From an uncultured Pelagibacteraceae bacterium (GTDB lineage: Bacteria; Pseudomonadota; Alphaproteobacteria; Pelagibacterales; Pelagibacteraceae), in contig CABYTL010000002.1 in assembly GCA_902521805.1 (NCBI GenBank), positions 109,674 to 173,673 of the forward strand: 64,000 nucleotides of DNA, read 5' to 3'. A program made the translations under genes and the position numbers. Under the pieces are notes generated by a model. That model saw nothing but the letters and a program-made list of their open reading frames with translations. It had not been told where the DNA came from and did no database searches. Positions 37,786-45,805 of this stretch are shown piece after piece (the stretch's first letter is position 1; each line of letters starts with the position of its first letter).

Positions 37786-38489
37786 AATCTATCTAAGCCT
37801 TTATTTTTAATTTTTATCAGCTCTGTATTATATTTCATTAAAAAAATTAGCAAAGAAAATAGGGTAAATGCCGCAGTCATAATAAATAATGGAAATAACA
37901 TTGATGTATGTATTGAAGATTTAGACAATAAATTTATTGAAGCTGGTTGATGCAAGGTATTCCACCAGTCAACTGAATATTTAATAATTGGAACGTTAAC
38001 AATTCCAAATATTGTAATTATTGTAGTAACTCTTAAAACTTGATCTTTATTTTCATACATTCTCCACGCAACCAAATACATTAAATAGAAGATAGCTAAA
38101 ATTAGCATTGAAGTAATTCTTGCGTCCCAAGCCCACCAACTTCCCCACGTAGGTTTTCCCCAAATGGAACCTGTAACTAAAGCAATAATATTAAATAATA
38201 ATCCTGAGGGAGCAAAACTTTTTGCAATTAAAAAAAAATTTTTATTTTTAAAAATATAACCACTTACTGATAGTAAAGTAATTGATGAAAAAATTCCCAA
38301 TGAAATCCATGCAGCTGGCACATGAACATACATTATCCTTACTGAATGTCCTTGTTTATAATCTTCTGGAGATAAAAACAAGGCTTCAACTAGACCTATA
38401 GAAATTACCATAATAAATAAAATTAAAACATACTTTGGTGCTCTAGAGGTGATTATAAATATTTTATTTGGTTCAAAAATTTTAAACAT
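37782..38489 (-). CDS. ccmC: heme export/transfer protein CcmC
   Basis: A 235-residue six-helix protein with the WWD heme motif TWGSWWAWDARITS near residue 130 and flanking His residues (MYVHVPAAW, NTLHQPAS). It loads heme on CcmE. It is the first gene of the ccm run, preceded by a 161 bp region with two strong inverted repeats. ccmA and ccmB are not in this window. Confidence 0.96.
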   Translation of the reverse strand: MFKIFEPNKIFIITSRAPKYVLILFIMVISIGLVEALFLSPEDYKQGHSVRIMYVHVPAAWISLGIFSSITLLSVSGYIFKNKNFFLIAKSFAPSGLLFNIIALVTGSIWGKPTWGSWWAWDARITSMLILAIFYLMYLVAWRMYENKDQVLRVTTIITIFGIVNVPIIKYSVDWWNTLHQPASINLLSKSSIHTSMLFPLFIMTAAFTLFSLLIFLMKYNTELIKIKNKGLDRL

Positions 38490-38522
38490 AATTATTAGAA
38501 GCTTTTAATATGAAAGATTTAT

Positions 38523-38579
38523 CTGATCAAGAATGTAGAGGGAGATAATAATGAGGGATAATTTCACACTCTTGATCAG
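38523..38579 (-). ncRNA. candidate leader RNA or small RNA hairpin upstream of ccmC
   Basis: CTGATCAAGA and TCTTGATCAG are perfectly complementary over 10 bp, and three further pairs follow after one mismatch. The 29 nt or so between them read on the minus strand as a C-rich loop containing UCCCUC and CUCCCUC, complementary to purine-rich ribosome sites. A plausible promoter lies just upstream on the minus strand, so a transcript could begin at the base of this stem. No intrinsic terminator is seen, so a ccmC 5' leader is as likely as a free small RNA. Confidence 0.5.
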
Positions 38580-38581
38580 TA

Positions 38582-38610
38582 ATAATATTAATATCATAAA
38601 TTTCTGTGAC
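38582..38610 (-). promoter_or_regulatory. candidate promoter for the ccmC leader
   Basis: On the minus strand GTCACA (38610-38605), a 17 bp spacer and TATTAT (38587-38582). The start would fall within the first bases of the long hairpin, about 85 nt before ccmC. Confidence 0.4.
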
Positions 38611-38616
38611 TAAGTT

Positions 38617-38654
38617 TTGAGCTAATTGTGTTTAAATAATGAAAATTAGCTCAA
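38617..38654. repeat. 11 bp perfect inverted repeat at the hspQ 3' end
   Basis: TTGAGCTAATT and AATTAGCTCAA flank a 16 nt loop and include the hspQ stop codon. The stem would form at the 3' end of the hspQ mRNA. No T-run follows on either strand, so it may be an mRNA 3'-end stabiliser or a weak terminator. Confidence 0.5.
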
Positions 38655-38971
38655 TTTGAGGGCTTGAAATAACTGGAGCCTTTTTTTCCAGAGAAAATCT
38701 CCTCAATCAAAGGATGTTTTATTGGTTCATCCGAGTCATCAGTTAAAAGATTTTGCTCTGAGACATAAGCCTCATAAGTAATCTCATCATTTTCAGCTAA
38801 CAAATGATAAAAAGGTTGATCTTTTCTTGGTCTTACATTTTTTGGTATTGATTGATACCACTCTTCAGAGTTATTAAACTCAAAATCAACATCGTAAATT
38901 ACTCCTCTAAATTCAAAATGTTTATGCTTTACGATATCACCGATTGAAAATTTAGCTTTTTGAATTGCCAT
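38651..38971 (-). CDS. hspQ: heat shock protein HspQ
   Basis: A 106-residue protein of the HspQ/YccV hemimethylated-DNA-binding family: KFSIGDIVKHKHFEFRGVIYDVD at the N-terminus, QPFYHLLAENDE in the middle, and HPLIEEIF near the end. The enterobacterial homologue is a specificity factor for Lon protease. It stands alone, divergent from yciB. Confidence 0.9.
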   Translation of the reverse strand: MAIQKAKFSIGDIVKHKHFEFRGVIYDVDFEFNNSEEWYQSIPKNVRPRKDQPFYHLLAENDEITYEAYVSEQNLLTDDSDEPIKHPLIEEIFSGKKGSSYFKPSN

Positions 38972-39057
38972 TTGATTTAATATGGAGATTTAAAAATAAA
39001 AATCAATAAGAAAATTTAAAGTTTTTATGGAGTAATTAATTATGTTAATATCTTTAA

Positions 39058-39609
39058 GTGAATAAAACTTTTTTAAAATTTCTTACAGATTTTGGGCCTT
39101 TAGCGATATTTTTTTTCTACTATTACAATAATAACAAAGATATTTCTATTGCAATTCCACCTTTAATAATTGCGACATTAATTGCACTAATAATTGTTTG
39201 GATCTTTGAGAAAAAAATACCCCCGATGCCTTTAGTAAGTGGAATTTTAATCACTTTTTTTGGAGGACTAACTATTTATTTTAATGATCCAATATTTATT
39301 TACATTAAACCAACTATAATAAATATAATGTTTGCTTTAGCCCTATATTTTGGCAAATATTTTACTAAAGAACCAGTACTTAAAAAAATTCTCGGAAAAT
39401 CAATATTATTAACTGATTTGGGATGGGAAATACTTAATAAAAGATGGATGTTATTCTTTTTTGGACTTGCTTTACTAAATGAGTTTATATGGAGAACACA
39501 ATCTGAAGAATTTTGGGTAAATTTTAAAGTTTGGGGAATGCTACCAATTACTATAATTTTTACAGCGTTTCAAATTGGTTTAATAAACAAACACAAGGTA
39601 AATGAGTAG
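39058..39609 (+). CDS. yciB: inner-membrane septation protein A family (YciB/IspZ)
   Basis: A 183-residue membrane protein with about five to six helices and family markers FLTDFGPLAIFFF, FGKYFTKEPVLKKILG and LNEFIWRTQSEEFWV. The start is GTG at 39058, which fits the conserved N-terminus. Homologues affect cell envelope maintenance. It overlaps the DUF2794 gene by 8 nt. Confidence 0.9.
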   Translation: MNKTFLKFLTDFGPLAIFFFYYYNNNKDISIAIPPLIIATLIALIIVWIFEKKIPPMPLVSGILITFFGGLTIYFNDPIFIYIKPTIINIMFALALYFGKYFTKEPVLKKILGKSILLTDLGWEILNKRWMLFFFGLALLNEFIWRTQSEEFWVNFKVWGMLPITIIFTAFQIGLINKHKVNE

Positions 39610-39940
39610 TAATTTAAAACTAGTAATAAATAATTCAAATAAAAAATTTGAGGACAAGTATTTTTTTGAAAAGAAAGAGTTAAAAATAATTTTAGATTTA
39701 TATGCAAAAATGGTATCCGAAGGTTCGTGGAAAGATTATGGATTAAGTATATCAAGTAAACAAGTAGGTTTTAGTGTTTTTAAAAATGCCACTGAAAATG
39801 CTCTTTATAAAATTTGTAAAAATTTTAAACCAAAAAACAAGAATCTTAAATATTTAATTACAGATACAAATGGAAAGATACTTAAAAACTCTGATGAATT
39901 GGATCAATTATTAAAAAATACTAATTGGAAAAAATTATAA
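39602..39940 (+). CDS. DUF2794 family protein
   Basis: A 112-residue soluble protein matching the alphaproteobacterial DUF2794 pattern: FFEKKELKIILDLYAKMVSEG, then WKDYGLSI and the C-terminal GKILKNSDELDQLL. Its function is unknown. It is translationally coupled to yciB by overlap. Confidence 0.82.
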   Translation: MSSNLKLVINNSNKKFEDKYFFEKKELKIILDLYAKMVSEGSWKDYGLSISSKQVGFSVFKNATENALYKICKNFKPKNKNLKYLITDTNGKILKNSDELDQLLKNTNWKKL

Positions 39941-40011
39941 GTTTCATTACCCAAGACTTAGATAAGATATGTTACAATTTTATTTATTAAATATTAAGAT
40001 TTTTTTATTTA

Positions 40012-40773
40012 CTATCTTCTTTGACCAAAAAGTCTCAAAAGCATTATAAATAAGTTTATGAAATCTAGATAAAGCGTTAAAGCACCCATGACTGCTTTTT
40101 TACCTATTATCTCCCCTGAGTCTGAGGCTGTATACATATTCTTAATTTTTTGAGTATCATATGCAGTCAGACCAACGAATATCAAAACTCCTAAAATTGA
40201 TATAACAAAGTACATCATTGATGATTTCATGAATAAATTTACTATTGAGGCAATAATTATTCCTATTAAACCCATCATTAAAAAAGAACCTAGCTTTGTA
40301 AGATCTCTTTTAGTCGTGTAACCATATATACTCATTGCTCCAAATGTAGCTGAGCAAATAAAGAAAACCCTAGTCACACTCATTCCTGTATAAATTAATA
40401 ATATTGAGGATAAAGATAAACCCATTAATGCCGCAAAAACCCAAAAAGTTGTTTGAGCTTTTGATGCACTCATTTTATTAATCCCGAAGCTCATATAAAA
40501 AACAATTCCTAAAGGTGCCAACATTACAAGCCACTTAAGTCCAGACATATATATTGCATTGCCTAATTGGGTTAAACCAACAATAGATCCAGCGTCATTT
40601 GTAACTACTGACATCTTAAAGGTTAAAAGAGCCACTATACCGGTTAATAATATTCCTGTTGCCATATAGTTATAAACTTTAAGCATGTAGGCTCTTAAGC
40701 CTTCGTCCATTGCTACTGTTGATTGTTGAGCTGCTTTAGCTCTTTCTAAAATACCTTTTTTATTAAATTCCAT
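40012..40773 (-). CDS. Bax inhibitor-1 / YbhL family membrane protein
   Basis: A 253-residue protein with seven hydrophobic helices and the BI-1 signature near the C-terminus (GLTAYDTQKIKNMY, then ALTLYLDFINLFIMLLRLFG). Family members are proton-sensitive calcium leak channels or protease modulators. Here it is a single-gene unit. Confidence 0.93.
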   Translation of the reverse strand: MEFNKKGILERAKAAQQSTVAMDEGLRAYMLKVYNYMATGILLTGIVALLTFKMSVVTNDAGSIVGLTQLGNAIYMSGLKWLVMLAPLGIVFYMSFGINKMSASKAQTTFWVFAALMGLSLSSILLIYTGMSVTRVFFICSATFGAMSIYGYTTKRDLTKLGSFLMMGLIGIIIASIVNLFMKSSMMYFVISILGVLIFVGLTAYDTQKIKNMYTASDSGEIIGKKAVMGALTLYLDFINLFIMLLRLFGQRR

Positions 40774-40804
40774 ATGACCTATATATATAGTCTTTTATAA
40801 TTAT

Positions 40805-40833
40805 TCAAGATACCTTAAAAGATAAATATAAAA
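40805..40833 (+). promoter_or_regulatory. candidate promoter for tas-ialB-argG
   Basis: TTCAAG (40805-40810), 17 bp spacer, TATAAA (40828-40833), about 20 bp before the ATG of the aldo/keto reductase gene. Confidence 0.35.
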
Positions 40834-40853
40834 CTAATTCTTAAAAAGCCTTA

Positions 40854-41894
40854 ATGAATTACAAAAAATTAGGAAGTACAGATCTTAATGTAAGTACAAT
40901 TTGTCTCGGTACTATGACATGGGGAGAACAAAATTCTCAAAAAGAGGGTTTTGAGCAAATGGACTTTGCCTTAGATCAAGGAGTAAATTTTTGGGATACT
41001 GCTGAAATTTATTCAATTCCAATGAGAGAAGAAACATATGGTGAAACTGAAAGAATTATAGGTAATTGGTTTCAAAACACAAACAAAAGAGATAAAGTTA
41101 TTATTGCAAGTAAGGTTTGTGGTAATACTTCTAATGAATATATTAGAGGTGGTGGAAATAATTTTGGTAAAAAGAAAATTACTCAAGCTTTAGAAGAAAG
41201 TCTTAAAAGGTTAAAAACTGATTATATAGACTTATATCAACTTCATTGGCCTGAAAGAACTACTAATTTTTTTGGTAAACACGGATACGAACATGATGAT
41301 AGTAACAATAACTGGACACCTTTTGAGGAAATACTTGAGAGTCTTCAAAAATTTATCAATCAAGGTAAAATTAGATATGTTGGTTTGTCTAATGAAACGG
41401 CATGGGGTTTATCTAAATTCCTTGAATTATCAAAATTAAAAGATCTTCCAAAAATGATGTCTGTTCAAAATCCTTATAACTTACTAAATAGAACTTATGA
41501 GGTCGGATTAGCAGAAATTTCAATTAGAGAGAAAAGTGGATTATTAGCTTATTCCCCTTTAGCATTTGGATATTTAACTGGAAAATACAGAAATGATAAC
41601 TTACCCGAAAAATCTAGGATGAAATTATTTAAAGATTTTACAAGATACAAAAACGAAAATGGTCAAAAAGCTATTGAGGAATATTACAAGTTATCAAAAA
41701 AATATAATATAGATTTTGCTCAAATGTCATTAAAATTTTGTGAAATACAGCCTTTCACGACAAGTGTAATTATTGGTGCAACGACAATGGATCAGTTGAA
41801 AACAAATATAGAAAGTGTAAATATAAAATTAAACGATGAAATTATTTATAATATTAACAAAATTCAAAAAAATTATCCAAATCCATGTCCATAA
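40854..41894 (+). CDS. tas: aldo/keto reductase, Tas-like
   Basis: A 346-residue TIM-barrel reductase, the same length as E. coli Tas. LGTMTWGEQNS and FWDTAEIYSIP are shared; the catalytic Asp-Tyr-Lys-His set fits DTAEIY, ASKV and YQLHWPE. NADPH is the usual cofactor. The physiological substrate is unknown. It overlaps the next gene by 10 nt. Confidence 0.9.
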   Translation: MNYKKLGSTDLNVSTICLGTMTWGEQNSQKEGFEQMDFALDQGVNFWDTAEIYSIPMREETYGETERIIGNWFQNTNKRDKVIIASKVCGNTSNEYIRGGGNNFGKKKITQALEESLKRLKTDYIDLYQLHWPERTTNFFGKHGYEHDDSNNNWTPFEEILESLQKFINQGKIRYVGLSNETAWGLSKFLELSKLKDLPKMMSVQNPYNLLNRTYEVGLAEISIREKSGLLAYSPLAFGYLTGKYRNDNLPEKSRMKLFKDFTRYKNENGQKAIEEYYKLSKKYNIDFAQMSLKFCEIQPFTTSVIIGATTMDQLKTNIESVNIKLNDEIIYNINKIQKNYPNPCP

Positions 41895-42397
41895 TTAAAA
41901 AAAATTTATTTTTTCTATGTATTTTTATATTATTTTCTATTTCAACAGCTAAAAGTGAAGATTTGAAAGTAATAGGAAAATTCAAAGACTGGCAAACTAT
42001 GGTATTAATTGAACAGTCTGGAACTATTTGTTTTGCTCAGTCATCTCCTATACTGCAAGCACCAAAATCAAATAAAAGAGATGCAAGATTATTTGTAACA
42101 TTCAGACCAAATGAAAAAATAAAAGATGAAATCAGCGCAAGTTCTGGATATGAATTTAGTAAAAATAATTCTGTTACTGCTATTTCAGGAAAAAACAAAA
42201 TCAAATTTGATATAGTTCAGCAAGGTTTTGCTTGGATAGCTGATAATAAGATTGAAAAAAAAATGGTAAAAGTGATGAAAAAAGGTTCTAGAATAATGAT
42301 TAAAGGGTACAATGAAAAAGGGTCTCAAACAATTGATCATTACTCTCTGCTTGGTTTTACAAAAGCTTATAATGCTGCCAAAACTGCCTGCAGCTAA
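41885..42397 (+). CDS. invasion-associated locus B (IalB) family periplasmic protein
   Basis: A 170-residue secreted protein. The signal peptide (MSIIKKNLFFLCIFILFS, cleavage near AKSED) is followed by the IalB-domain pattern FKDWQTM, a central Cys and a C-terminal TACS. The two Cys residues may form a disulfide. The name comes from Bartonella; in free-living marine bacteria the role is unknown. Confidence 0.82.
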   Translation: MSIIKKNLFFLCIFILFSISTAKSEDLKVIGKFKDWQTMVLIEQSGTICFAQSSPILQAPKSNKRDARLFVTFRPNEKIKDEISASSGYEFSKNNSVTAISGKNKIKFDIVQQGFAWIADNKIEKKMVKVMKKGSRIMIKGYNEKGSQTIDHYSLLGFTKAYNAAKTACS

Positions 42398-42400
42398 TAA

Positions 42401-43588
42401 ATGAAATATAAAAAAAAAATTGTTCTAGCTTATTCTGGAGGTTTAGATACATCAATAATTTTAAAATGGCTTCAAGAAAACTATAACGCTGAAGTAATTT
42501 GTTACACCGCTGATATTGGACAAGACATCAATCGTAAAAAAATATTTCAAAATGCAAAAAAATTTGGTGTTAAACATATTGTTGTGAGAGACCTTAAAGA
42601 TGAATTTGTAAAAAATTATATATATCCTATGATTAGAGGACATGCGATATACGAAGGAGTTTATTTATTAGGTACTTCGATTGCAAGACCCTTAATTGCA
42701 AAAGACCAGATTAAAATAGCAAAAAAATTTAAAGCATATGCTGTTTCTCACGGAGCAACAGGAAAAGGAAATGACCAAGTAAGATTTGAATTGGGTTATC
42801 ATTATTTTGATCCAAAAATTAAAATAATTGCACCTTGGAGAATTTGGAAATTAAAATCCAGAAAAGATCTTATAAATTATGCTAAAAAACATAAAATTAA
42901 TATTCCTAAAGATAAAAAAGGAGCTCAACCATTTTCAGTTGATGATAATTTATTGCACACATCGACAGAAGGTAAGTTTTTAGAAAATCCAAAAAATTCT
43001 GCACCAGAATTTATATTTCAAAGAACTGTGTCTCCAGAAAAGGCTCCCAATAAACCTCAATATGTAATGATTAATTTTAAAAATAGTAACCCAATAGGTA
43101 TTAATGGAAAAAAACTATCTCCCTCAAAATTGTTAGAGAAACTTAATCATCTTGCAGGAAAAAATGGTATTGGAAGAGTTGATTTAGTTGAAAATAGATT
43201 TATTGGAATTAAATCAAGAGGTATCTATGAGACACCTGGTGGAACATTGCTTATGACGGCACATAGAGCAATTGAATCTATTACTCTCGATAAAGAAACA
43301 ATGCATAAAAAAGAACAAATCATGCCAAGATATGCAGAGCTTATATATAATGGTTATTGGTATTCAAGAGAAAGACTGAATCTTCAAAAAATTGTTGATC
43401 TTAAAAAAAATAAAGTAAACGGATCAGTAAAACTTAAACTATATAAAGGTAATATAATAATTGTATCGAGACAGACTAAAAGTTCTGCGTATTCAATTAA
43501 AAAAGTTTCTTTCGAGGAAAATAAATCTTTTAATAAATCATATGTTGAAAGATTTATTAATTATCATAAAAAAAAACTTCGATCTTAA
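42401..43588 (+). CDS. argG: argininosuccinate synthase
   Basis: ArgG joins citrulline and aspartate using ATP in arginine synthesis. The N-type ATP motif AYSGGLDTS is at residue 9, with GTSIARPLIA, SHGATGKGNDQVRFE and DDNLLHTSTEGKFLENP. Length 395 is normal. It lies 3 bp after the IalB-like gene and 6 bp before the photolyase-like gene. Confidence 0.97.
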   Translation: MKYKKKIVLAYSGGLDTSIILKWLQENYNAEVICYTADIGQDINRKKIFQNAKKFGVKHIVVRDLKDEFVKNYIYPMIRGHAIYEGVYLLGTSIARPLIAKDQIKIAKKFKAYAVSHGATGKGNDQVRFELGYHYFDPKIKIIAPWRIWKLKSRKDLINYAKKHKINIPKDKKGAQPFSVDDNLLHTSTEGKFLENPKNSAPEFIFQRTVSPEKAPNKPQYVMINFKNSNPIGINGKKLSPSKLLEKLNHLAGKNGIGRVDLVENRFIGIKSRGIYETPGGTLLMTAHRAIESITLDKETMHKKEQIMPRYAELIYNGYWYSRERLNLQKIVDLKKNKVNGSVKLKLYKGNIIIVSRQTKSSAYSIKKVSFEENKSFNKSYVERFINYHKKKLRS

Positions 43589-43594
43589 ATAATT

Positions 43595-44737
43595 ATGAAA
43601 TTTGAAAGTACACGGGCCAAAGCCCTTGAAAAGTTAGAAAATTTTGTAGAAAAAAATCTTTCAGAGTATTCTAGATTGAGAAATTTTGATTTTGGTATAG
43701 AGAATAGATCCAATGTCTCTTGCTTGTCACCATATATAACTCACGGGGTTCTTAACGAATTAGAGATAATCAAAAAATCACTGAATAAATTTTCTTTTTC
43801 CAAAAATGAAAAATTTATTCAAGAAGTTTTATGGAGAACTTATTGGAAAGGTTGGTTAGAATTAAGACCTGTAGTTTGGACTGATTATTTAAACGAACTA
43901 AAAGAAATACGAAAAGAGTTTAAAGACAACGCTAACTATAAAAATGCTGTTGAAGGCGTCACTAGTATCCAATGTTTTAATGAGTGGGTTAAGGAATTAA
44001 AAGAAACTAATTATTTGCATAATCACACAAGAATGTGGTTTGCAAGTATTTGGGTTTTTACTTTGGATTTACCTTGGCAACTAGGCGCAGAGTTTTTTAT
44101 GAAACATCTTTACGATGGAGATGCAGCATCCAATACTTTAGGATGGAGATGGGTTGCTGGAATTCAAACACAAGGAAAAAATTATCTAGCTAGTGAATGG
44201 AACATTAAAAAATTTACTAACAGCAGATTTAGTAATATCAAACTAAATGAAAATGCTCCTCCGAAAACAAGCAATAAAACTTATGCTGCATCAAAATTGG
44301 AGTTTAATAATCCACAAAATTTTGAAGAAAAAAATCTTCTTATTTTTGAGAATAATTTGTCTTTTGAAATGGGTGATTTTAAAGATCAAAAATTTAAAAA
44401 GATTTTTTTAGTTTCTAACAAAAATGAAAACCGCACCATAGAGCTCAGTGAAAAATTAGTAAAATTCAAGTCTCAATTAATTGAAGATCAAAAAAAGAGA
44501 TTAGAAGAAAAATCAATCAATGCTGAAATTATAGATTTAAGTGAGATACAGAATATTAATGAAACTTCTTATGGTTTATATCCTACGGTTGGTGAAAACC
44601 TGGATTTTATAAATTCAAATAATTTAAAAATAGAATTTCTGTATAGAAAATTAGACCAATTTTCTTGGCAATATTGTAATAAAGGTTTTTTTAATTTTAA
44701 AAATTATATTCCAAAAATAATTACAACTTTTAATTAA
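43595..44737 (+). CDS. photolyase/cryptochrome FAD-domain protein, apparently circularly permuted
   Basis: Residues 1-230 match the FAD-binding half of the photolyase family: SCLSPYITHGVLNE, VLWRTYWKGW, LHNHTRMWFASIW, LPWQLGAEFF and DAASNTLGWRWVAG. In ordinary photolyases this half is C-terminal and follows an alpha/beta antenna domain. Here the FAD part comes first. The remaining 150 residues (KNLLIFENNLSFE, KKIFLVSN) look alpha/beta-like and could be the displaced antenna domain. DNA repair or light sensing is likely, but the lesion is unknown. Shares its TTAA stop with the convergent gene. Confidence 0.8.
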   Translation: MKFESTRAKALEKLENFVEKNLSEYSRLRNFDFGIENRSNVSCLSPYITHGVLNELEIIKKSLNKFSFSKNEKFIQEVLWRTYWKGWLELRPVVWTDYLNELKEIRKEFKDNANYKNAVEGVTSIQCFNEWVKELKETNYLHNHTRMWFASIWVFTLDLPWQLGAEFFMKHLYDGDAASNTLGWRWVAGIQTQGKNYLASEWNIKKFTNSRFSNIKLNENAPPKTSNKTYAASKLEFNNPQNFEEKNLLIFENNLSFEMGDFKDQKFKKIFLVSNKNENRTIELSEKLVKFKSQLIEDQKKRLEEKSINAEIIDLSEIQNINETSYGLYPTVGENLDFINSNNLKIEFLYRKLDQFSWQYCNKGFFNFKNYIPKIITTFN

Positions 44738-44955
44738 AACCACCTAAACATTCCGATAATCCCAACAGTTGCTTGAAAAAATTGTAAAAATAATACTCCT
44801 TTATGACCTCCTCTATAGGCCCAAGTTCCAATTAAAACTGCTGACAATAATAATAAACAAAAACCAAAAAATTCTATTCCTATATTTAATGCAACAAATA
44901 AAGAGTACAGTATAGATGTAACAACCCCCGCCCATTCAAAAAGTTTATTGTTCAT
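44734..44955 (-). CDS. small membrane protein, unknown function
   Basis: A 73-residue protein with two to three hydrophobic helices (FEWAGVVTSILYSLFVALNIG; FFGFCLLLLSAVLIGTWAYRGG). I do not recognise a family with confidence; the pattern faintly recalls one repeat of small transporters such as PnuC. Its ATG overlaps the amidotransferase stop by 4 nt, so it is the last gene of the photolyase-DUF2256-GATase run. Confidence 0.65.
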   Translation of the reverse strand: MNNKLFEWAGVVTSILYSLFVALNIGIEFFGFCLLLLSAVLIGTWAYRGGHKGVLFLQFFQATVGIIGMFRWF

Positions 44956-45671
44956 AATATTTTTTTAAAATTTTCATAAAGAATCTTAGAATAATTATTC
45001 ATATCAGTCATATTATCTTTTGCAGCATTATCAAATTTTTTTAATGCTCCATCTCCTAATTGATCTTCAAGAGCCTTTTTATACTCTGGCACACATCCCC
45101 ATTCGTTGACTGTTGTGTCTTTAATTTCGATATGAAACTGAATACCATAAGCATGATTTTGATATTTAAAAATTTGATACTTAGTTACTGGTGATGAAGC
45201 TAATAAAGTTACATCTTTATTATTCTCAATACCCTGCACTTCATAAGAATGCCATTGTAAACTTTTTATTTTATTTGGAAATTTAGAGAATAAATTGTCA
45301 TTATCTTTTTCTTTAGAAAAATTAATATCCATAATCCCTATTTCTGCTGGTTGAGATTTAACTACTTTGCCACCAACAACTTCACCTAACAACTGGCACC
45401 CTAAACAAAAACCCAAATAAGGTTTTTTTAAATCAATAACAAACTCTTTGATTGCTTTTTTTTCCTCAACTAACCAAGGATAATCTTTTTCCATAAACGT
45501 ATCCATTGGCCCACCCATACAAAACATCCCTTCAAATTTAGTTAAATCGTCTGGAATTTTTCCGCCTTCATCTAGCTCAATTGTAGTAAGATTAAATCCA
45601 TCAGCTAACATAAGATCTTTTATGTAACCAGGATCTTCAATTTTAATATGTTGTAAAATTATTATGTTCAA
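44952..45671 (-). CDS. class I glutamine amidotransferase-like protein
   Basis: A 239-residue stand-alone GATase1 domain. The nucleophile Cys is in YLGFCLGCQLLGEV (about residue 85), and the His-Glu pair in YGIQFHIE. No synthase domain is attached, so it resembles GMP-synthase-like amidotransferases of unknown substrate. It lies 5 bp after the DUF2256 gene. Confidence 0.88.
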   Translation of the reverse strand: MNIIILQHIKIEDPGYIKDLMLADGFNLTTIELDEGGKIPDDLTKFEGMFCMGGPMDTFMEKDYPWLVEEKKAIKEFVIDLKKPYLGFCLGCQLLGEVVGGKVVKSQPAEIGIMDINFSKEKDNDNLFSKFPNKIKSLQWHSYEVQGIENNKDVTLLASSPVTKYQIFKYQNHAYGIQFHIEIKDTTVNEWGCVPEYKKALEDQLGDGALKKFDNAAKDNMTDMNNYSKILYENFKKIL

Positions 45672-45676
45672 TAATC

Positions 45677-45805
45677 TTAACTTAGCTTAGAACACTTCTT
45701 AGAACAATATTTTACTCTCTCCCAGTTTAATCTCCATTTCTTACGCCAAACAAAAGGTCTTTTACAAACAGGACAAATTTTTGAAGGAAGATTTTCTTTT
45801 TTCAC
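45677..45805 (-). CDS. DUF2256 zinc-ribbon-like protein (42 aa, not in ORF track)
   Basis: GTG at 45805 opens a 42-residue frame ending at 45677. It reads as DUF2256: [15 protein letters not shown] near the start and [12 protein letters not shown] at the end, giving a C-x2-C ... C-x3-C metal-binding set. The start overlaps the photolyase-like gene stop as TAGTG, implying coupled translation. DUF2256 genes are often found beside this photolyase family, which supports both calls. The function is unknown. Confidence 0.85.
   Translation of the reverse strand: MKKENLPSKICPVCKRPFVWRKKWRLNWERVKYCSKKCSKLS

Noticed and set aside
38551-38613. 20-codon plus-strand ORF (MRDNFTLL...) with a GAGGGAG ribosome-site-like stretch inside the ccmC leader hairpin
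   Set aside because: It is very short, lies within the inverted repeat, and its apparent ribosome site is the complement of the C-rich loop. The minus-strand RNA explanation fits better.
44734-44955. PnuC-type nicotinamide riboside transporter
   Set aside because: The protein is only 73 residues and lacks enough of the family pattern, so it is left as an unknown membrane protein.
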